DNA of 64,000 nucleotides from Streptomyces sp. NBC_00663. Its GTDB lineage: Bacteria > Actinomycetota > Actinomycetes > Streptomycetales > Streptomycetaceae. Where the stretch lies: the NCBI RefSeq assembly GCF_036226885.1, contig NZ_CP109027.1:7440001-7504000 (forward strand), in the 5' to 3' direction. Positions 15,935 to 25,896 of the stretch are shown one piece after another. The notes beneath the pieces were generated by a model. The model saw only the letters and a list, made by a program, of their open reading frames with translations, had not been told where the DNA came from and ran no database searches. The position numbers were made by a program, and so were the translations under genes. How positions within the stretch are numbered: position 1 is the first letter of the stretch; every line of letters starts with the position of its first letter.

Positions 15935-16518
15935 GATTTCTCCTCGGTGGAAACGGGGTGGTACAGCAGGGCGTTGAGTGCGGCCGAGGCGACGGCCGAC
16001 CCGCCCTTCTCGGACACGTTGCTCACGGCGGGCAGCCCGCTCTCGCGCAACGCGGCCTTGGACTCGACCGCGCCGACGAAGCCGACGGGCAGACCGATGA
16101 CGAGCGCCGGGGCGGCGTCCAGGGTGAGCAGCTCCTCCAGCGCGGTCGGCGCGTTGCCGATCACCCAGAGGGCGCCGGGGCCGACCTGCTCGTAGGCGAG
16201 CCGGATCGCGTGCGCCGACCGGGTCAGCCCCGGCCCGGCCACGGCGTCACGGAGCCGGCAGACGGTCTCACGCCGGGTGATGCCGGCCGCGACCATCTCC
16301 ACGTCCACGACGACAGGCGCCCCGCCGTGCAGCGCGGCATGCGCCTTCTCCAGTTCGCCCTCGTCCATGACCAGGTCGTCGGCGTAGCCGAGATCGGCGG
16401 CCGAGTGGATGACCCGCTCGGCCACCGCCCGGGTCAGCGGCGGGAAGTGCGAGGTGTCCAGGCGGGCCCGCAGCCGCCGGTAGGACTCCTCCTCGATGGG
16501 GTGGATCACGCGATTCAC
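15931..16518 (-). CDS. cobH: Precorrin-8X methylmutase
   Basis: A 195-residue CobH/CbiC enzyme that moves the methyl group from C-11 to C-12 to form hydrogenobyrinic acid. The catalytic histidine lies in ERVIHSAADLGY, and LWVIGNAPTALEELL plus PVGFVGAVESKAAL are the conserved family blocks. Length is normal. It overlaps cbiG/cobJ upstream and cbiX downstream by 4 nt each, so the block is translationally coupled. Confidence 0.95.
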   Translation of the reverse strand: MNRVIHPIEEESYRRLRARLDTSHFPPLTRAVAERVIHSAADLGYADDLVMDEGELEKAHAALHGGAPVVVDVEMVAAGITRRETVCRLRDAVAGPGLTRSAHAIRLAYEQVGPGALWVIGNAPTALEELLTLDAAPALVIGLPVGFVGAVESKAALRESGLPAVSNVSEKGGSAVASAALNALLYHPVSTEEKS

Positions 16519-18218
16519 TTGGCGTCCTCCAGAGAGCTGCCCTGCCAGCGGTAGCCGCGCGGTGTCACCATGCGGCCCGCGATGTCACGGGTCGCCGTGT
16601 TGCCGACGGTCACCACCGTCATCATGTCGACCGTCGCCGGGTCCAGGGACCCCAGTGACGTGAGCCGACTGGACTCGTCCGGCCGCGACGCGTTCCGTAC
16701 GACACCGACCGGCGTCGTCGGCTCCCGGTGCTCGGCGAGGATCGCCAGAGCCTTCGGGAGCTGCCAGTCACGGCCCCGGGAACGCGGGTTGTAGAAGGTG
16801 ACGACGATGTCCGCCTCGGCCGCCGCCCGCACCCGCCGCTCGATGACCTCCCACGGAGTGTGCAGGTCGGAGAGGCTGATGGACACATGGTCGTGGCCCA
16901 GCGGGGCGCCCAGGATCGCGGCGGCGGCCAGCGCGGCGGTCACCCCGGGCACACCGACGACCTCGATGTCGTCGGAGGCCTCGGCGAGCGCGGGGGAGGC
17001 CATGGCGTACACGCCCGCGTCCCCGCTGCCGATCAGCGCGACGGCCTGCCCCTTGCGGGCCTCCGCCACGGCCGTCCGGGCCCGCTCCTCCTCGGCCCCG
17101 AGCCCCGACTCCAGGATCACGGTGCCGGGCCGCAGCAGATCGCGGATCTGGTCGACGTACTGGTCGAGACCGACCAGCACGGCGGCGCCCCGCAACTCCG
17201 CCTTCGCACGTGGGGTCAGCAGGTCCCGGGCGCCGGGCCCGAGCCCGACCACCGCGAGCCGGCCGCGCCCGGGACGCCGTACGACGGCACAGGTCGCCAT
17301 CGAGGCGTGACCGTCCGCCCGCGAGGACTTCCGCTTGGGGACGAGGAGTTCACCGCCGCCGACGAGCGCGGCGGCCTCGGCGACCGACGGCGTGCCCACG
17401 GCGGCCAGGGGCGCGTCGGAGGGGTTGGGCACCTCGACGGCCGCAAGGTCCGCGGCGGCGTGGGTGACCAGGGGGACGCCCAGTGCGCGGGCGGCCTCGA
17501 CGATGCCCGGCTCCTCCGCCTTGGCGTCCACGGTGGCGAGTTCGGCGAGGGACGCCTCAGACAGCCCGGCGTCCCGCAGCGCCTCCCGCACCAGCCCGAG
17601 CACCTCCTCGACCGGCACGCCCTTCGAGGCGCCGACGCCGACGACGAGGGACGGCGGTCGCAGGACCACCTCGCGCTCGGCGGCGTCCACGAGCCGGTCG
17701 GTGACACGGACGGCGTACGCGCCGTCGCCGGTGACCTTCAGGGCGGGCAGCGGCCACGCCAACTCCGCCTTCAGAGCGACCGGTTCACCGTCCAGCAGCG
17801 CCCGCGACACGGCGGCGACATCGCCCTCGACGGGGAAGCCGAGCGTGTCGAGGCCCGGCAGACCGACCGCGTCCGTCGCCGTCGTGACCACGGGCTCCGC
17901 GCCCAGCGACTCCCCGACCTCGCGGGCGAGTTCATTGGCCCCGCCACCGTGCCCGCCGAGCAGCGACACGGCGAACCGGCCGCCCTCGTCGACGCACACC
18001 ACACCCGGGTCGGACGTCTTGTCGCCGAGCAGCGGCGCGACCAGCCGCACCACGGCACCCGTGGCGAGGAAGCACACCAGCTGCTCGCACTCAGCGAACG
18101 CCGCCCGTACGGCGTCCCCGACGGGACCCTCGTACACGCGCGTCCGCTCCGGCCACGCCGCGGCCAGCCGGTCGCGCGCAGCCGCGCCCGCCGAGGTGGC
18201 GGAAATGAGGCCGATCAC
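16515..18218 (-). CDS. cobJ: CbiG-CobJ fusion: cobalt-precorrin-5A hydrolase-like plus precorrin-3B C17-methyltransferase
   Basis: A 567-residue two-enzyme fusion. Residues 1 to about 310 match CbiG (VCFLATGAVVRLVAPLLGDK; SLLGGHGGGANELAREV; VVGVGASKGVP). Residues from about 320 are a SAM-dependent uroporphyrin-type methyltransferase of the CobJ/CbiH class (GLGPGARDLLTPRA; IGSGDAGVYAMASP; FYNPRSRGRDWQLPKA). It catalyses the ring-contraction methylation at C-17. The CbiG half is an anaerobic-pathway activity, here in a cluster with the aerobic-type CobN. It is coupled by 4-nt overlaps to cobL and cobH. Confidence 0.93.
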   Translation of the reverse strand: MIGLISATSAGAAARDRLAAAWPERTRVYEGPVGDAVRAAFAECEQLVCFLATGAVVRLVAPLLGDKTSDPGVVCVDEGGRFAVSLLGGHGGGANELAREVGESLGAEPVVTTATDAVGLPGLDTLGFPVEGDVAAVSRALLDGEPVALKAELAWPLPALKVTGDGAYAVRVTDRLVDAAEREVVLRPPSLVVGVGASKGVPVEEVLGLVREALRDAGLSEASLAELATVDAKAEEPGIVEAARALGVPLVTHAAADLAAVEVPNPSDAPLAAVGTPSVAEAAALVGGGELLVPKRKSSRADGHASMATCAVVRRPGRGRLAVVGLGPGARDLLTPRAKAELRGAAVLVGLDQYVDQIRDLLRPGTVILESGLGAEEERARTAVAEARKGQAVALIGSGDAGVYAMASPALAEASDDIEVVGVPGVTAALAAAAILGAPLGHDHVSISLSDLHTPWEVIERRVRAAAEADIVVTFYNPRSRGRDWQLPKALAILAEHREPTTPVGVVRNASRPDESSRLTSLGSLDPATVDMMTVVTVGNTATRDIAGRMVTPRGYRWQGSSLEDAK

Positions 18219-19450
18219 AGGGCAACTCCCTCATGAGAAACGGGGGTTCGGAACCCCCACAACAGAAAAACAGGGTTGGTGGCCGCGAGCCGGGTCACGT
18301 CCCCCGGCAGCGGTGCCAGCCGCGACGACTGCAACAGCACCCCGTCGCAGGAGAGCCCGGCGCCGGTGAGCGCCTCGCGCACGGCCGGCACCCGGTCGAG
18401 CGCCGCCATCGCCACGACGACCGTCCGCCGGGCGCGCCGCGCGCACGCGGTGACGATCGCGGGCAGCTCACGCCCGCCGCCGCCGATGAACACGGCGTCG
18501 GGATCGTCGAGATCGGACAGCACCGTCGGCGCGGCCCCGTGCACGGCCCGTACGTCGACCCCGTGGGCCGCCGCGTTGGCGCGGACCCGCTCGACGCCGT
18601 CCCGGGTCTTCTCGACGGCGGTGACGGCCGCGCCGAACCGCGCGCACTCCACGGCGACCGAACCGGAGCCCGCCCCGATGTCCCAGACATGGTCACCGAG
18701 CCGGGGACCCAGCCGGGCCAGCGCGAGCGCCCGTACCTCGAACTTGGTGATCATCGAGTCGCGGTGGGCGAACTCGCCCTCGTCCAGCGCCCATCGAGCG
18801 GGCCCGGCACCCGGCCCGGCGACCGTCCGGGCGGTGGCGCCCAGCACCCGCGCCTCGTCCAGGCACAGCACCACGCTCACCGACGTCCCCCAGTCACGGG
18901 CGGCGGCCTCGGCCGGTGTCACCCGCTCGACGCGTTCCTCGGCGGAGCCCAGCGCGGAGGCGACGACCAGGACCCGGGCGTCGGCGCGCAGCGCGGCTCC
19001 CAGCTCGGCGGGTCCGGCCCCCGGCCCGGTCAGCACGGCGACCTTGGGCCGCGCCCGGCACACGTGGACGGCCGTCCGCAGCTCCCGCCCGTGCGCACTG
19101 ACGACGACCGCGTCGTCCCACGTCAGCCCGAGCCGCGCGAACGCGGCGGCGACGGAGGAGACTCCCGGCCGTACCTCCAACTGCTCGGACCCGAACCGCT
19201 CGGCCAGCGCCCGCACGATCCCGAAGAACCCAGGATCACCGGAGGCGAGCACGACGACCGGGCTCTCCAGCTTCAGATGCCGCTCGATGGTGTCGAGGGC
19301 GGGCGCGAGCGGACCGAGGACGACCTGCTCGGCGTCGGCGGGCACCGGCGCGGACGCCAGATGACGCCGCCCGCCCACCACCAGCCGGGCCCCGGCCAGC
19401 ACGTCGGCGGGAACCGGCGCCCCCGTCCCCGTACCGAAGACCGTGATCAC
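18215..19450 (-). CDS. cobL: Precorrin-6Y C5,15-methyltransferase (decarboxylating)
   Basis: A 411-residue fusion of CbiE (C-5 methyltransferase, residues 1 to about 200, ASGDPGFFGIVRALAERFG) and CbiT (C-15 methyltransferase and decarboxylase, from about 215, with the SAM motif VWDIGAGSGSVAVECARFG). It methylates precorrin-6B twice and removes the C-12 acetate carboxyl. GTG at 19450 overlaps the cobM stop as GTGA; GTGCGAG lies just upstream. The open frame continues upstream inside cobM but without similarity. Confidence 0.93.
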   Translation of the reverse strand: MITVFGTGTGAPVPADVLAGARLVVGGRRHLASAPVPADAEQVVLGPLAPALDTIERHLKLESPVVVLASGDPGFFGIVRALAERFGSEQLEVRPGVSSVAAAFARLGLTWDDAVVVSAHGRELRTAVHVCRARPKVAVLTGPGAGPAELGAALRADARVLVVASALGSAEERVERVTPAEAAARDWGTSVSVVLCLDEARVLGATARTVAGPGAGPARWALDEGEFAHRDSMITKFEVRALALARLGPRLGDHVWDIGAGSGSVAVECARFGAAVTAVEKTRDGVERVRANAAAHGVDVRAVHGAAPTVLSDLDDPDAVFIGGGGRELPAIVTACARRARRTVVVAMAALDRVPAVREALTGAGLSCDGVLLQSSRLAPLPGDVTRLAATNPVFLLWGFRTPVSHEGVAL

Positions 19451-20265
19451 GTACTCGCACCCCGCGCGCGCAGAGCCCGGCGGGCCTCCGGGTCGGCCTT
19501 GCGGTACCCGTGGAAGTGACCGGGGTGGTACAGGTGCGAGCGGGTGCCCTCGGCGTCGAGCGCGGGCCCGACCAGGAAGAGGGTGTGCTTCCAGAGCTTG
19601 TGCTCCTTGACCGTCTCCTCCAGCGTCTCGATCGTGCACCGCACGACCAGCTCCTCGGGCCAGGTCGCCTGGTAGGCGACGACGACCGGAGTGGAGGTCG
19701 GATAACCGCCCTCCAGCAGCTCCCGCACCAGCTGACCGCTCCGCGCGGCCGACAGGAAGATCGCCATGGTGGTGCCGTGCTTGGCGAACTCCCGCACCTC
19801 CTCGCCCGGCGGCATCGGCGTCTTGCCCCCGCCGAGGCGGGTGAGCACCACGGACTGCGCGACCTCGGGGATGGTCAGCTCGCGCCGGGCGAGCGCGGCG
19901 ACGGCGGAGAAGGCGGAGACGCCGGGGACGACCTCGGTCTCGATCCCGATCTCGGCACACCGGTCGAGCTGCTCCTGCGTACCGCCCCACAGCGCGGGGT
20001 CACCGGAGTGGATCCGCGCGACGCGAAGGCCTTCGGCGACGGCCCGCTCATAGACGGCGACGACGTCCTCCAGCGACATCGTCGCCGAGTCGAGGATCTC
20101 CGCGCCCTCACGGGCATGCTCCAGGACCTCGGCCTGGACCAGGCTGGCCGCCCAGATCACGACGTCAGCCTCGGCGATGGCGCGCGCGGCACGGAACGTC
20201 AGCAGGTCGGCGGCGCCGGGGCCGGCACCGACGAAGGTCACCTTGCCGGTGGGGGCGTCGGCCAT
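19447..20265 (-). CDS. cobM: Precorrin-4 C11-methyltransferase
   Basis: A 272-residue SAM-dependent methyltransferase with VTFVGAGPGAADLLTFRA at the N-terminus, RIHSGDPALWGG and VVPGVSAFSAVAALARREL, all CobM/CbiF signatures. It methylates C-11 of precorrin-4. ATG at 20265 is chosen because AGAGG lies nine bases upstream; an ATG ten codons earlier has no such site. It is first in the distal minus-strand block. No B12-box sequence was found in front of it. Confidence 0.94.
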   Translation of the reverse strand: MADAPTGKVTFVGAGPGAADLLTFRAARAIAEADVVIWAASLVQAEVLEHAREGAEILDSATMSLEDVVAVYERAVAEGLRVARIHSGDPALWGGTQEQLDRCAEIGIETEVVPGVSAFSAVAALARRELTIPEVAQSVVLTRLGGGKTPMPPGEEVREFAKHGTTMAIFLSAARSGQLVRELLEGGYPTSTPVVVAYQATWPEELVVRCTIETLEETVKEHKLWKHTLFLVGPALDAEGTRSHLYHPGHFHGYRKADPEARRALRARGAST

Positions 20266-20405
20266 GGGTTCGGGTCCTCTCGTACGAAGAATCACTGGGG
20301 GAGCTGGGAGATCTGGGGGAGTCGGTAAGGCCGGGAGGGCCGGGGAAGTTCGAACAGGGGGTGCTGGATGTGCGCGAACGGGCCTTCATCGGATACGAAG
20401 GGCCC

Positions 20406-21134
20406 ATGGCGGTGTTCGTCGCGCTCGGCGCGTTCCTGATGACACTGGCCGGCGGCTGGACGGCACAGCGGGTGACCGACCGCCGTCACCTGGTCCTTGG
20501 CCTGGCCGGCGGCCTGATGCTGGGCGTGGTCGGCCTGGATCTGCTGCCGGAGGCGCTGGAGGCGGCGGGCACCGAGGTCTTCGGCGTACCCGCCGCGCTG
20601 CTCCTGTTCGTGGCCGGCTTCCTGGTGGCCCATCTGGTGGAACGTCTCCTCGCCGTCCGCCAGGCCGCGCACGGCGGCGAGGAGAACGACGGCCGGGTCC
20701 CCGAGGTGGGCCTGACGGCCGCCGCGGCGATGGTCGGCCACAGCGCCATGGACGGCGTGGCGATCGGCGCGGCCTTCCAGGTGGGCGGCGGCATGGGCAC
20801 GGCGGTGGCCCTCGCGGTGATCGCCCATGACTTCGCGGACGGCTTCAACACGTACACGATCACGAGCCTGTACGGGAACGCCCGCCGCCGGGCGCTGGCG
20901 ATGCTGGTGGCGGACGCGGCGGCACCGGTCGTGGGCGCGGCCTCCACCCTCTTCTTCACCATCCCGGAGAAGCTGCTCGGCGCGTATCTCGGCTTCTTCG
21001 GCGGCGCGCTCCTGTATCTGGCGGCCGCCGAGATCCTCCCCGAGGCCCACCACGAACACCCCGCCCGCTCGACCCTGCTGTGCACGGTCGCGGGGGTGGC
21101 GTTCATCTGGCTGGTGGTGGGCATCGCCGACTGA
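20406..21134 (+). CDS. ZIP-family metal transporter
   Basis: A 242-residue integral membrane protein with about eight hydrophobic segments. The paired metal-site motifs of ZIP transporters are visible: VGHSAMDGVAIGAAF (H-S-x-x-D-G) and IAHDFADGFNTYTITS in the next segment, plus AAEILPEAHHEH late in the protein. ATG at 20406 follows GAAGGG; GTGs at 20361 and 20370 are possible earlier starts. It is the only plus-strand gene within the cobalamin locus, which suggests cobalt or zinc supply or removal; the metal is inference. Confidence 0.75.
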   Translation: MAVFVALGAFLMTLAGGWTAQRVTDRRHLVLGLAGGLMLGVVGLDLLPEALEAAGTEVFGVPAALLLFVAGFLVAHLVERLLAVRQAAHGGEENDGRVPEVGLTAAAAMVGHSAMDGVAIGAAFQVGGGMGTAVALAVIAHDFADGFNTYTITSLYGNARRRALAMLVADAAAPVVGAASTLFFTIPEKLLGAYLGFFGGALLYLAAAEILPEAHHEHPARSTLLCTVAGVAFIWLVVGIAD

Positions 21135-21151
21135 CGCCCCCAGGGGCGAGG

Positions 21152-21886
21152 TCACAGCTTGCCGCCTCGCCCGCCGTCACGCCGGGCGGGCGCGATGAGC
21201 GTGGAGAGGTAGGGAAGCGGGCCGCCGTCCAGGTCGGCGGCGGGCCGCACGGACTCCTCCGGCAGCCCGAGCGCCGACCCCCACACGGCGTCGTCGATCC
21301 GCCCGGTCTCCCGCAGCGCCTCGGCGACCTCCTGGGCCTGCCGCCCGAACTTGTACGCCACGACCGTCCCCGGCCCGGCCAGGGCGTCCTTCAGCGCCTG
21401 GGCGCCGGCGGTGACGGGCACGAGCGTGAGCGGCTCGGTGCCCTCGGTCAGCACGGCCCCGGAGCGGGCGGCGAGATCCTGCATGGCGGTGATGCCGGGC
21501 ACGGTCTCCACGACGGTTCCCGGCACGGTCTCGGCGATGGTCTGCGCGAGATAGGTGAAGGTGGAGTAGACGTTCGGATCGCCGATGGTGGCGAAGGCGA
21601 CGGCCGAGTGCGCGGCGAGCAGCGCGGCGACCCGCTCCCCGGCGGCGTCCCAGGCGGCCTCCCGCCGACCCCGGTCGGTCCGCTCGTTCAGCGCGAACAC
21701 CACCCGGACGACCTTCTCCTCGGGCACGTAGTGCAGCACGGTGGCCTCGGCCCGCCCCCGCTCCCCGCTGTCCATCACCGGCACCACGACCACATCGGCG
21801 GCACGCAGCGCGTTGACGCCCTTGACGGTCACCAGCTCCGGATCACCGGGACCCACCCCGACTCCGATCAACCTGCTGCTGCTCAT
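21152..21886 (-). CDS. cobI: Precorrin-2 C20-methyltransferase
   Basis: A 244-residue SAM-dependent methyltransferase: LIGVGVGPGDPELVTVKG at the N-terminus, ATIGDPNVYSTFTYLA and VETVPGITAMQDLAARSG. It commits precorrin-2 to cobalamin by methylating C-20. ATG at 21886 overlaps the cobB stop as ATGA. It is the last gene of the proximal cob block and ends 17 bases from the stop of the convergent ZIP gene. Confidence 0.94.
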   Translation of the reverse strand: MSSSRLIGVGVGPGDPELVTVKGVNALRAADVVVVPVMDSGERGRAEATVLHYVPEEKVVRVVFALNERTDRGRREAAWDAAGERVAALLAAHSAVAFATIGDPNVYSTFTYLAQTIAETVPGTVVETVPGITAMQDLAARSGAVLTEGTEPLTLVPVTAGAQALKDALAGPGTVVAYKFGRQAQEVAEALRETGRIDDAVWGSALGLPEESVRPAADLDGGPLPYLSTLIAPARRDGGRGGKL

Positions 21887-23298
21887 GACGTCCGGCACCT
21901 CTCCACGAACCGACGGGCCACACCGGGCTGCGACGCCCAGTGCGTGTGCAGATAACTCGCGTGCACACCTTGTTGTACGAAACCTTCGACGCGCCGCGCA
22001 GGGGCGCGCACCCCCCATGCGGGAGCCGCCCCCGCGCCGGGCTCCACGACGGTCCGGTGAAACTCGTGCCCCCGCATCCGCGTCCCGGCGACGGCGAGGG
22101 AACTGTCGTTGACGGCCACGGCGTCCCGGTACCCCAGCGTGAGCCGCTCGCTCATCCGCGCGGACGCGTCGAGCACCCCGCACATGGGAAGCCCGTCGAG
22201 TTCACGGCACAGGTAGAGCAGCCCGGCACATTCGGCGGCGACAGGAGCGCCGCTGAGGGCGAGCTCACCGACGGCCTTGCGCAGGGGTTCGTTGGCGGAC
22301 AACTCGGCGGCGTACACCTCGGGGAACCCACCACCGATGACCAACCCGCGGGTGCCGGGGGGCAGTTCCTCATCACGAAGGGGGTCGAAGGTGACGACGT
22401 CGGCACCGGCGGCGGCGAGCAGCTCGATGTGCTCGGCATAGGAGAAGGTGAACGCGGGCCCACCGGCGACGGCAACTACGGGGTTGCCCGTATCGCCAGG
22501 GGCGGCGACGTCCGTGCCTCGCTTTTCGACCGACCGAGTCGGGTGGTGGGCGGGCGACACGGGGGTCCAGGGGGCGGAGCCCCCTGGTACGGGACCAGCA
22601 GCGCGGGCAAGTGCTTCCAACGCGCCCAGATCGCACCCTGCCGCAACCTGCGCCGCCATCGCCGCAACCGCCTCAACCGCAGCCCCCCGCCGCTCGGCGA
22701 CCGGCACCAACCCCAGATGCCGCGAAGGCGTATCCACCTGAGCCACCCGCCGCAGCACCCCGAGCACCGGCACCCCGGCCGACTCCAACGCCTCCCGCAG
22801 CAGCTCCTCATGCCGATCGGACGCGACCTTGTTGAGGATCACACCCCCGACCCGCACCTCCGGATCCCACGAAGCGAACCCGTGCACGAGCGCCGCCACC
22901 GACCGAGACTGCGACGACGCGTCGACGACCAGCACCACCGGCGCCCGCAACAGCTTCGCGACATGAGCGGTGGACGCCAGTTCACCTTCCCCCGCGGCCC
23001 CGTCGTACAGCCCCATCACACCCTCGACGACGGCGATGTCACACCCCCGCGCCCCGTGCGCGAACAACGGCCCGATCAACTCGGGACCGCACAGGTACGC
23101 GTCGAGATTCCGCCCCACCCGCCCGGTGGCGAGCGAGTGATACCCGGGGTCGATGTAGTCCGGCCCGACCTTGTGCGCAGACACGGCAAGCCCCCGCGCG
23201 GCGAACGCGGCCATCAACCCCGTGGCGACGGTGGTCTTCCCGCTCCCGGACGAGGGCGCGGCGATGACCAGCCGAGGGACGGAGACGGAGGAGGACAT
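21883..23298 (-). CDS. cobB: Cobyrinic acid a,c-diamide synthase
   Basis: A 471-residue amidotransferase. The N-terminal P-loop domain has APSSGSGKTTVATGL; the C-terminal class I glutamine amidotransferase-like domain has VIGGGFPEVYAAEL and AECAGLLYL (catalytic cysteine). It amidates the a and c carboxylates with glutamine and ATP. ATG at 23298 overlaps the cobO stop by 1 nt. The linker between the domains is Pro/Ser/His-rich, and its DNA contains a perfect hairpin (22567-22587) matching a Streptomyces intergenic repeat. Confidence 0.93.
   Translation of the reverse strand: MSSSVSVPRLVIAAPSSGSGKTTVATGLMAAFAARGLAVSAHKVGPDYIDPGYHSLATGRVGRNLDAYLCGPELIGPLFAHGARGCDIAVVEGVMGLYDGAAGEGELASTAHVAKLLRAPVVLVVDASSQSRSVAALVHGFASWDPEVRVGGVILNKVASDRHEELLREALESAGVPVLGVLRRVAQVDTPSRHLGLVPVAERRGAAVEAVAAMAAQVAAGCDLGALEALARAAGPVPGGSAPWTPVSPAHHPTRSVEKRGTDVAAPGDTGNPVVAVAGGPAFTFSYAEHIELLAAAGADVVTFDPLRDEELPPGTRGLVIGGGFPEVYAAELSANEPLRKAVGELALSGAPVAAECAGLLYLCRELDGLPMCGVLDASARMSERLTLGYRDAVAVNDSSLAVAGTRMRGHEFHRTVVEPGAGAAPAWGVRAPARRVEGFVQQGVHASYLHTHWASQPGVARRFVERCRTS
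22553..22600. repeat. Intergenic-type repeat captured inside cobB
   Basis: CCAGGGGGC (22567-22575), GGA, GCCCCCTGG (22579-22587) is a perfect 9-bp stem, followed by TACGGGA. This is the form I recall for a common Streptomyces intergenic hairpin, yet it lies in frame within the interdomain linker of cobB. Confidence 0.65.
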
Positions 23299-23897
23299 CA
23301 CCACTCGATACCCCGCTGCCCCTTCTGCCCGGCGTCCATCGGATGCTTCACCTTGGACATGTCGGTCACGAGATCGGCGAAGTCGACCAATTTCTCGGGA
23401 GCGTTCCGCCCGGTGATGACGACATGCTGGGTCCCCGGCCGATCCCGCAGCACAGCGATGACCTCATCGGTGTCGACCCACCCCCAGTGCATGGGGTAGG
23501 CGAACTCGTCGAGGACATACAGCTGGTACGTCTCGGCGGCGAGGTCCCGCTTGACCTGCTCCCAGCCTTCCCGGGCCTTCTCCTCGTTGTCCATCTGGGC
23601 GTCCCGCTGAACCCAGGACCAGCCCTCGCCCATCTTGTGCCAGTCGACGGACCCGCCCTCACCGGACTCCCCGAGCACCCGCAGCGCGTTCTCCTCGCCG
23701 ACCTTCCACTTCGCCGACTTGACGAACTGGAACACCCCGATGGGCCACCCCTGGTTCCAGGCCCGCAGAGCGAGCCCGAACGCGGCGGTGGACTTCCCCT
23801 TCCCGATCCCGGTGTGCACCACCACCAAAGGACGATTACGTCGCTGACGCGTGGTCAGCCCATCGTCCGGCACCACACTCGGCTGTCCCTGAGGCAT
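23298..23897 (-). CDS. cobO: ATP:corrinoid adenosyltransferase
   Basis: A 199-residue CobA/CobO-type enzyme that transfers the 5'-deoxyadenosyl group of ATP to Co(I) corrinoids. The P-loop is HTGIGKGKSTAAFGLALR; QFVKSAKWKVGEENAL, YVLDEFAYPMHWGWVD and VVITGRNAPEKLVDFADLVTDM follow in the standard order. The basic N-terminus before the P-loop is usual. Its ATG shares one base with the chlID stop, and its stop shares one base with the cobB ATG. Confidence 0.96.
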   Translation of the reverse strand: MPQGQPSVVPDDGLTTRQRRNRPLVVVHTGIGKGKSTAAFGLALRAWNQGWPIGVFQFVKSAKWKVGEENALRVLGESGEGGSVDWHKMGEGWSWVQRDAQMDNEEKAREGWEQVKRDLAAETYQLYVLDEFAYPMHWGWVDTDEVIAVLRDRPGTQHVVITGRNAPEKLVDFADLVTDMSKVKHPMDAGQKGQRGIEW

Positions 23898-25896
23898 TAC
23901 GCGACCCTCCTCTGTACGTCCTTGACCAGGCCGGCGATGGAGTCCGCCCGCAACTCGTCGAGCGTCACCGCCGTACCCCCCAACTCACCCGCGAGCTGCC
24001 CGGCGAGCCCCAGCCGCACGGGCCCGGACTCGCAGTCGACGACGACGGAGGCGACCCCGTCGGCGGCGAACAACCGTGCCGCCCGCTGAGACAGCGCGAC
24101 CGGCTCGGGCCCACCCGTGGCCCGCCCGTCGGTCACCACGACGACCAGCGCCCGACGCGCGGGATCCCGCAGCCGCTCGACCCGCAGCACCTCGTGCGCC
24201 TTGAGCAGCCCGGCGGCGAGCGGCGTACGCCCGCCCGTCGGCAACGTCTCCAACCGGGCCGCGGCGGCGTCCACGGACGACGTCGGCGGCAACGCCACCT
24301 CACCCGCCGTCCCCCGGAACGTCACCAGCCCCACCTTGTCCCGCCGTTGATACGCATCCAGCAGCAGCGACAGCACGGCGCCCTTCACGGCACCCATCCG
24401 CTGCCGAGCGGCCATGGACCCCGAGGCATCGACCACGAACAGCACGAGGTTCCCCTCGCGCCCCTCCCGAGTCGCCTGCCGCAGATCGTCCCGCCGCAGC
24501 ACAAGCCCGGGACCGGACCGCCCCCGCGCCCGCTGATGCGGCGCGGCGGCCTGCACGGTCGCGGCGAGATGCAGCTTGGTCAGCGCACCCCGAGGGCGGC
24601 GCGCCCCCGTGGTCCGCCCGTGCTCGGTCCGCGCCCGCGAACGCCGCCCGGCGGCACCGTCCCCGAGCCCCGGCACGCTGAGCACCTTGGTACGGAACGG
24701 CTCGGACGCCCGTACGGCGGACTGCTCGCCGCCACCGGCACCGCCGGCCTGCGGTTCCCCGTCCTCCCCGGCCTCGGGCCGCGCCCCGCCCCCGGAGTCA
24801 CCCTGCGACCCGTCGTCCGGCGTCGGCTGCCCGCCGCCTCCGCCGGGCCCGTCCGGGTCGGGATCCTCGTCGCCGTCGCCTTCGCCTTCTCCGCTGAACT
24901 CCTCCAGCGTCTGGTCGAGCTTGTCCTCGTCAAGTCCCGGCGCGTCAAAGGGATTACGCCGACGCCGATGCGGCAGCGCGAGCAGCGCGGCCTGCCGCAC
25001 ATCCTCCGCGAGCACCTCGGTCCGCCCGGCCCACGCGGCCAGCGCGGTGGCCGTCCGCGCCATCACGATGTCGGCCCGCATGCCGTCCACCTCGAACGCG
25101 GCACAGGTCGCCGCGATCTGCCGCAGCGCCCCGTCCCCGAGCCGCACCGACGGCAACAACTCCCGTGCCGCGACGACCCGTTGACGTACGGCGGACTCCT
25201 CGTCGGCCCAACGGGCCGCGAAACCCGCCGGATCGTCGTCGTACGCCAGCCGCCGCCGGACCACCTCCACCCGCTGGTCGGGTTCGCGCGAGGCGGCCAC
25301 CTCGACGGTCAGCCCGAACCGGTCGAGCAACTGCGGTCGCAGCTCGCCCTCTTCGGGGTTCATGGTCCCGACGAGCAGGAACTTCGAGGCATGCCGTACG
25401 GAAACACCCTCGCGCTCGACGTACGAGGCGCCCATGGCGGCCGCGTCGAGCAGCAGGTCGACCAAGTGGTCGTGCAGCAGGTTCACTTCGTCGACGTAGA
25501 GGATCCCGCGATGCGCGTCGGCGAGCAGCCCCGGCTCGAAGGCCTTCACGCCCTCGGCGAGCGCCCGCTCGATGTCGAGGGCGCCGACCAGCCGGTCCTC
25601 GGAGGCGCCGACGGGGAGTTCGACCATACGGGAGGGCCGCGCGACACCGTTCCCGATCTCGTGCGGGCCGTCCGGGCACGCGGGATCGGGGGAGGCCGGA
25701 TCACACGAGAACCGGCACCCGGCGACGACCGGCACCGCCGGCAGCAACGCCGAAAGCGCGCGCACCGCCGTGGACTTGGCCGTGCCTTTCTCGCCGCGCA
25801 CCAGCACACCGCCGACCGCCGGTGACACGGCGTTCAGCAGCAGCGCGAGCCGCAGATCGTCCTGGCCGACGACGGCCGTGAAGGGGAAGGGGGTGG

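Noticed and set aside
20266..20405. A second cobalamin riboswitch in front of the distal cob block
   Set aside because: No B12 box or GCCACTG core is visible on the minus strand upstream of cobM.
25546..25809. Extra small ORFs inside the chlID, cobN and cobQ regions
   Set aside because: All are frame shadows with Arg/Ser/Pro-rich translations and no motifs, fully covered by well-supported genes.
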